A stretch of DNA of 64,000 bases from Enoplosus armatus (taxonomy: Eukaryota; Chordata; Actinopteri; Centrarchiformes; Enoplosidae), in assembly GCF_043641665.1 (NCBI RefSeq), contig NC_092180.1, positions 15,431,891 through 15,495,890 on the forward strand, read 5' to 3'. The position numbers and the translations under genes are program-made. This document shows positions 58,859-64,000 of the stretch, in pieces. The notes beneath the pieces were generated by a model. That model saw only the letters and a list, made by a program, of their open reading frames with translations, did no database searches and had not been told where the DNA came from. The number at the start of each line of letters is the position of its first letter. The first letter of the stretch is position 1.

Positions 58859-59135
58859 ATAGTTCGGTTAGGTTTCGGCACAAAAACGACTTGGTTAGGT
58901 TTAGGGAAAGATCATGGTTTAGGTTAAAGTAAGCATTTTGTTAAGATTAGGAAAAATCGTGGTTTGAGTTATATCTATTTACTTCGTTGTCATAGTGACA
59001 ATAATAAACACGTGGTTATGGTTATAGAACGATCGTGGTCATGCTTTAAAAAAAACAACTCTGACTGACAGTTGGGAACGGAAAAAGGACAGTGGTCTCC
59101 AAAGTCCGAAGTTTTGTTCACCCAATTATCCACCC
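58859..59135 (+). repeat. GGTTAGGTTT-type teleost repeat (family F)
   Basis: TCGGTTAGGTTTCGGCACAA, ACTTGGTTAGGTTTAGGGAA, GATCATGGTTTAGGTTAAA and later ATCGTGG units repeat imperfectly. The GGTTAGGTTTAGG with AAAGATCATGG pattern is a common fish dispersed repeat. It ends in ACAGTGGTCTCCAAAGTCC. Confidence 0.7.
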
Positions 59136-59780
59136 GACCCCCTCCCTATGTGGACTTTGTCTCTCTATAACAACATCACCTGAATGACACTTGTCGTTTT
59201 GGGGAACTACTGTCGTTTTTCTTGGGAGGACAAACACCATAGGTGACAGTCAGTCTTCAAGCTATTTGATCACGGTAAACATCTTTCACAGAGACTTAAA
59301 TCCCCCCGAGAAATGACTCGCAGGACAGTTTTATGACCAGCCCAGTCTGTGAGGTACAAGGTATGAACAAAATAATGAAAAAACCACATGAAATAGGACT
59401 TTGAAGCAGTGACGTCCAAATTACAAAGGTGATTACACAGCTGAGTCATGTTACATTCACTGCCTCCTCCCAGCATGTGTCAGACCTGACAGTCACCACC
59501 TCCAGACCGACATGTTCAAAAACACAGACAAACTGCGCGGGCACAGCAGAGCACCTGTTGGGAGATGAAGATCATAAAAAAACCAAGGCCTTGAAAATTA
59601 CCATGATATTGACTCAACGCATCTATACCAGACTAAATTAAAGCAGTTCGTCATGAGCTGGTATTTATGGCTGTCTATGGAAAAACCTCATGTATCCAGT
59701 GTAGGACTAGGAACAAAACCGTGAGCACAAAACATCCGCCATTAAAGATCACACAGCATGCTAAAAAGAATTTGTACAAA

Positions 59781-60080
59781 TACACTAAGTGGCCACATTA
59801 TTAGGTACACCTGTAGAATCTAATTCAATCCAATACAACAGCTCTGCTATGAAGTCCACTTTTACAAAGCTTATACATTTTCGCTTTTTGTTGACACTCC
59901 CATTTACATACACGAGGGGGCCAAATATTAGAAACACCTTTCAATATAATGCAGTCGAGTACAACACAACGACCTCAATAATAAACATGGAGTTGAATTA
60001 TCACCTTTCAGACAGTGAGCTGGGGTAGTGAATGGCATTAGATTGTACAGGTGTACCTAATAAAGTAGGTAGTGAGTGTA
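59781..60080. mobile_element. MITE with terminal inverted repeats (ACACTxxxTGGCC...AGGTACACCTG)
   Basis: The left end TACACTAAGTGGCCACATTA then TTAGGTACACCTGTA is mirrored by the right end TACAGGTGTACCTAATAAAG then TAGGTAGTGAGTGTA. The element is 300 bp with no transposase, so non-autonomous. I recognise the ends as a widespread fish DNA-transposon type. Internal sequence is AT-rich. Confidence 0.8.
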
Positions 60081-60880
60081 AATGAATGCAGCACATTCGT
60101 GTATCCCACTACCTCAAACTGTTCTCTCTAACACATCATTGATCCCTTATGACAGGAAGATTTCCTGATGTGACGTTTGACATCTGACGAAAAACAATTT
60201 GTCTGACTGCATTCAAAAAGGCCTGAAGCTGAAAGTTGGTTAAGACCTGAGTGTAATGAATGTGGAGAGACTGAATCTGGCTTTGTGCTGTATTTGCTAA
60301 AATTCCTCTTTGATAAGCAGACATGAAGTCAGCGACATCTTAGGTTCAGCAGGATATTCATACTTACTACATGTGTGTTTTACAAATCATTATGTTCCAA
60401 GCATTAGCAAACTTTAAAAAGAGCACAGATGTTGTAGCTACAGTCTGACTACCAGCACCTGCCTGAAGAAGCTCACCATGCAGCATGTAAAACATGTCAC
60501 AGAGGAGCGCAGCCTTGTTCTCTTCTCCAAGACTCCTCCACACTCTGCTTTTTATTACCCGGTGTCGGGGCACCTGTAGGGGCCGAGACGGGGATGTACA
60601 CACAGTCAAGTCAACCAGGACCATCTGCGGCCAGTAAATGTTTGCCAGAGTGTGATACATTCTTCATTGGTCATGGCCCTCATTGTAATGTTGTTATGTT
60701 TTATGCTGACAGAGAAGAAAGAGCAACAGGAAGACAAACAGCCTTCATGAATTTCGTTAATTGACTGCGTAGATGACGTACCCTCAATAGAAATGAATAG
60801 AAATGAATAATCTTCTGCCTGCTATCACACGTGTGTTGTTATATTGTTGTCAGATGAAATGTAAACGGGTCTCGTTGTTT

Positions 60881-60935
60881 TCAGAATCAGAATCAGAATC
60901 AGAAATACTTTATTGATCCCCGAGGGGAAATTGTA
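60881..60935 (-). mobile_element. 3' tail of a non-LTR retrotransposon with TTCTGA tail repeats
   Basis: On the minus strand AATTTCCCCTCGGGGATCAA then TAAAGTATTTCTGATTCTGA with (TTCTGA)n. This is a hallmark tail in spiny-rayed fish genomes. Truncated at its 5' end. Confidence 0.7.
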
Positions 60936-63900
60936 TAGTACCGGTGCTCCCATTCAATAGTAGAAAGTAGCATAATTTAGTCGTCATTACTTTGGATGTG
61001 TACTGGCGGTATCACTGACACCAAAGTGCCTGTCAGTTTTAATTCAAGTTTACTTTTATTTGTAAAGGATGAAGAGTTAAAGAAATACAGACCTTAAATA
61101 CATGCTCCCTTTACCTAGTGCAGAAGGTCAAAAAGACATTTCATTTCATTTCATTTCAATGATACATGGCATATATTGCACTATAATGAATGACAACATT
61201 GAAAAAGTGAATCATTTTGCTGGTCTCAGTGGTCTAAACAACAAACAGCACGTGAAGTAGGTGTAAGAGCTGCTGTAGACTCAAATTAAATTAAATTGGT
61301 ATTTCTTATTTTAACAATGAATGCTATTAATACATGTTATAAAAAAATTATTATTGACGCTCCAACAGAAAACCATCCAACCAACTCAGCTTAATGGAGC
61401 TTTTACGCCTCTTTTAGCTGATTGTTTTGGTTTAATGGCCACACTTTTACTATATGCTTCAGTCTCACTGCTCTTTTGCCTTCTTCTTTTGTGGCTGAAC
61501 TTGTACTGTACATTCATAGTTTTTTAAAGCATTAGTGTGTGCTAGTTTAGATACAATAAAAACTGGGAGCCTGTGTGTTTGCCTGGCCATTTGTGTTATT
61601 TTGCTCTGCTGGACTTCGTTCTGACAGTAGCGTTGCACCCCTACATCTCTGCAAAACCTGGCAAGTAGGAAGATGAAGTATGAAGATAAGAACCAGGTTT
61701 CTTACTCCTTAATATTAAAATGTTGCATGAGATGTCTATTTCTATAAACCACCCCTCCCTGAGGTAGAAATGCAACCACCAGAGGGCGACACTATCACGT
61801 CCTCTTCCCACTGCTAACACTAACACTTAACCATCCACTGGATCTTTTTACTTTTGTATAATCCTCAGAGGAGCAGTCTGATGGCTGTGGTCCGTGTAGT
61901 GTGCCAAGTTAGAAACACACGTATTGCAGTGACATCTGACATGTTTACAGAAAACAACAACCAGGAGAGGCCAAGAGGGAAGACTGTTGGACATCCACAG
62001 GGAGGGAAATTCAGAGGTGTAGGTATCCACCCCAACAAAACAGAGAAACGTTACAGATTGTTTTTAATAGAGTGAAAGTGAAGTCATTGCTGTGACTAGT
62101 TATGTTTTTGCCCCTGAAACAGTGATTCTACCAGAATTTTTAGCCTGTTTGTGCTATAAAATCCAATATTGTCCTCGTCTGTAGTTTATCCAAAACACTT
62201 TGCACGCTGAAATGTAACATCTCAGCTGGAATACATTTACACAGTGGAGGAAGTCGTGTAATAAGAGGGTGTAGCTGCCTGTCTGTCTGACAGCTTCTCT
62301 CAGAGAAAACAAAACATTAATAAATAAATAAGGAAAACAGTCTGGGCCTCCCACTCCCACTCAGTCTCCTCTGGTTTATCATCCAACCATCCTGTGGGGC
62401 CAGAGCCGTGCTGCAGAGTCTGCGCTCCAACGTGCTGCACTGCAATCAAAAACACCTGGCCTCAGGGCTTGGAATGGTCACAACATTACAGCATATAAAC
62501 GAGCCAACTACTCCATATAGAGGCCCCATAATTGTTGGATTGGAGAGGATTTCTGCTTTTTTTTTTTTTACTGCATGGTTTTACTATTGTTGTAAGACAC
62601 AAGACCCAGGGCCAAACTTAACCGTCCAATTCAAACTTTATGAAGATAATTTCACAAACAAATAGGAATTACGCAAAAAGCTGTACGACACTGACTCACC
62701 AGAGCTGTGATACTCTGTCTGGCATGGGGAGTAAAATGAAGTGTCCTTCAGCTTTAAGTGGTTTCTAACACCCACACATATCTGTTTCACACCTGTAACA
62801 TAAAAAAGCATCAACACTTTTTCAACAGGTTTTGTTCCATGATACTTTTAGTGAGATTTGTAAGATTTGGCAGGAGTCCAAATAGCTGAATCTACACTTC
62901 TGGTGCTTGTTAGTTGGGATGTTCTCGAATCAAGGGGCATGATTTCACTCAAGGAGTAATGAAAAACAATATTGTGTTGTTCTGGTCCGCCCTTGTTTCT
63001 GGACAGCTTCAGATTGATGTCACAAACAACACTGGCCAAGAAATTATACCTTAACACACTGGTACTCTGCTTGATTGCCACAACTGACATTAGTGGGGTT
63101 TTATAACCCCGTCGACCAGGCGATTACTGAATACAACACACAGAGATAATCAACAGTGTTTGCCACTTGAAATGTGCGTCAGATAATGGGAAAGGATGGA
63201 AGGATGTATCCAGATATAGAACTTTAATTAGTACAAGAAGGACTTCAATCACAATGTGGAAGCTTGTGACATAATTTCACAATAAAAAATTATGGTGGGC
63301 TCAAATTTCACTAAAGATGAGGAAACAAAGAAAATGTGTAGTATAAAACAGCTTGAGGAGAGAAAAAAAAAGTTGGACAAAAGTGCATTGTTGTTATAAC
63401 ATTAATGGGGATACAAGAATAAGAATTTTCCTCCTCATTATGACCAAGCTGCTGGGCAGGGTCTCTGGTTTCTCCCCCCTGCCGTGCCCTGGCACCCCCG
63501 CAGCATCCCCACAGAGACGGCTTCCTTGCCGTGATGAGCTTTTGACAGGCCCCAAAACAGCCTGCTTAATGCTGTGCCAGGCCAGACATGGAGCGGCTGG
63601 GACGCTGGCAGCTTCTTGGCCCACACCATGCATCACGGGCCTCAACCCATTTTACCCCTAGTTTCCCTCCCCTCTCTCTCTCTCTCTCCGCCCTTTCTTT
63701 CTAGTGCCTCAGGATTGTTATGCAAAGCTTTCCAGGCAGAGATGTGGGAGTTCTCTTGAGCACAGATGTATCCAAATCATATTTGTACAATCTCCTGTCG
63801 CAGAGAGAGACGTAGGCGGGGGCTGAGATGCTGCTGTTATCTGGGCTGAGCAGCCAGGTGCTGCACCAGATGTACCTCACCTTTGAAACGCAGAGACTCG

Positions 63901-64000
63901 CTATCTATCTAATCTCTCACATTCCCTCAGAGATGGCGACTCTAACTTTAAAATCCTTGGCAATCTTTTGGTTAATATTGTTGCATGGCTATCAATAATA

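Larger units (their letters stand above)
58801..64000. other. Intergenic, end of window
   Basis: No supportable exon. Contains a GGTTAGG repeat, a TIR MITE, a LINE tail, and GC-richer unique blocks at 60430-60650 and 63438-63860. Confidence 0.55.

Noticed and set aside
60367..60660. 97-codon minus-strand frame with a protein-like look
   Set aside because: I could not match it to any domain or retroelement with confidence, and no splice sites frame it. Kept only as a GC-richer block.

Overview
The window is vertebrate nuclear DNA, almost certainly from a spiny-rayed teleost fish. The evidence is two multi-exon genes with GT-AG introns of 0.15-8 kb, many CA/GT microsatellites, and several interspersed repeats of recognisable teleost type. 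There is no operon structure and no prokaryotic feature. Most short open frames in the window are chance frames in introns or intergenic DNA.

Region 1 (about 0.8-13.5 kb, minus strand) holds a complete six-exon aquaglyceroporin gene of the AQP9 type. Its start codon is at 13310, its stop at 2569, and it encodes 287 residues. It carries both NPA motifs and the Asp after the second NPA that marks glycerol-permeable channels. The stretch 0.8-2.57 kb is probably its 3' UTR and flank. Intron 5 contains a decayed LINE reverse-transcriptase fragment and a half copy of a palindromic repeat. Intron 2 contains a full copy of that repeat.

Region 2 (13.3-16.6 kb) is the shared upstream interval between two divergent genes. 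A TATA box lies on each side, and a CCAAT box on the aldh1a2 side.

Region 3 (16.6-38.5 kb, plus strand) holds a complete 13-exon aldh1a2 (retinaldehyde dehydrogenase 2) gene encoding 518 residues, the same length as the human protein. All exon junctions are in phase. Catalytic Cys320, general base Glu286, Asn187 and Lys210 are all present. Intron 1 (8 kb) is the main candidate for internal enhancers. The 3' UTR has a C-rich tract and ends near an AATAAA at 38458.

Region 4 (38.5-64 kb) shows no supportable gene. It contains microsatellites, a TIR-bearing MITE at 59.8-60.1 kb, inverted copies of a second palindromic element, a LINE 3' tail, a GGTTAGG-type fish repeat, and a few unique-looking blocks that could be conserved non-coding elements.

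The divergent AQP9-ALDH1A2 pairing matches the human arrangement on chromosome 15, so this is an ancient vertebrate linkage. ALDH1A2 makes retinoic acid from retinal in the cytosol. AQP9 conducts glycerol, urea and other small neutral solutes across the plasma membrane. They share no pathway; any shared control would come from the common upstream interval. I found no convincing new biological system. The observations most worth a second look are listed as findings.
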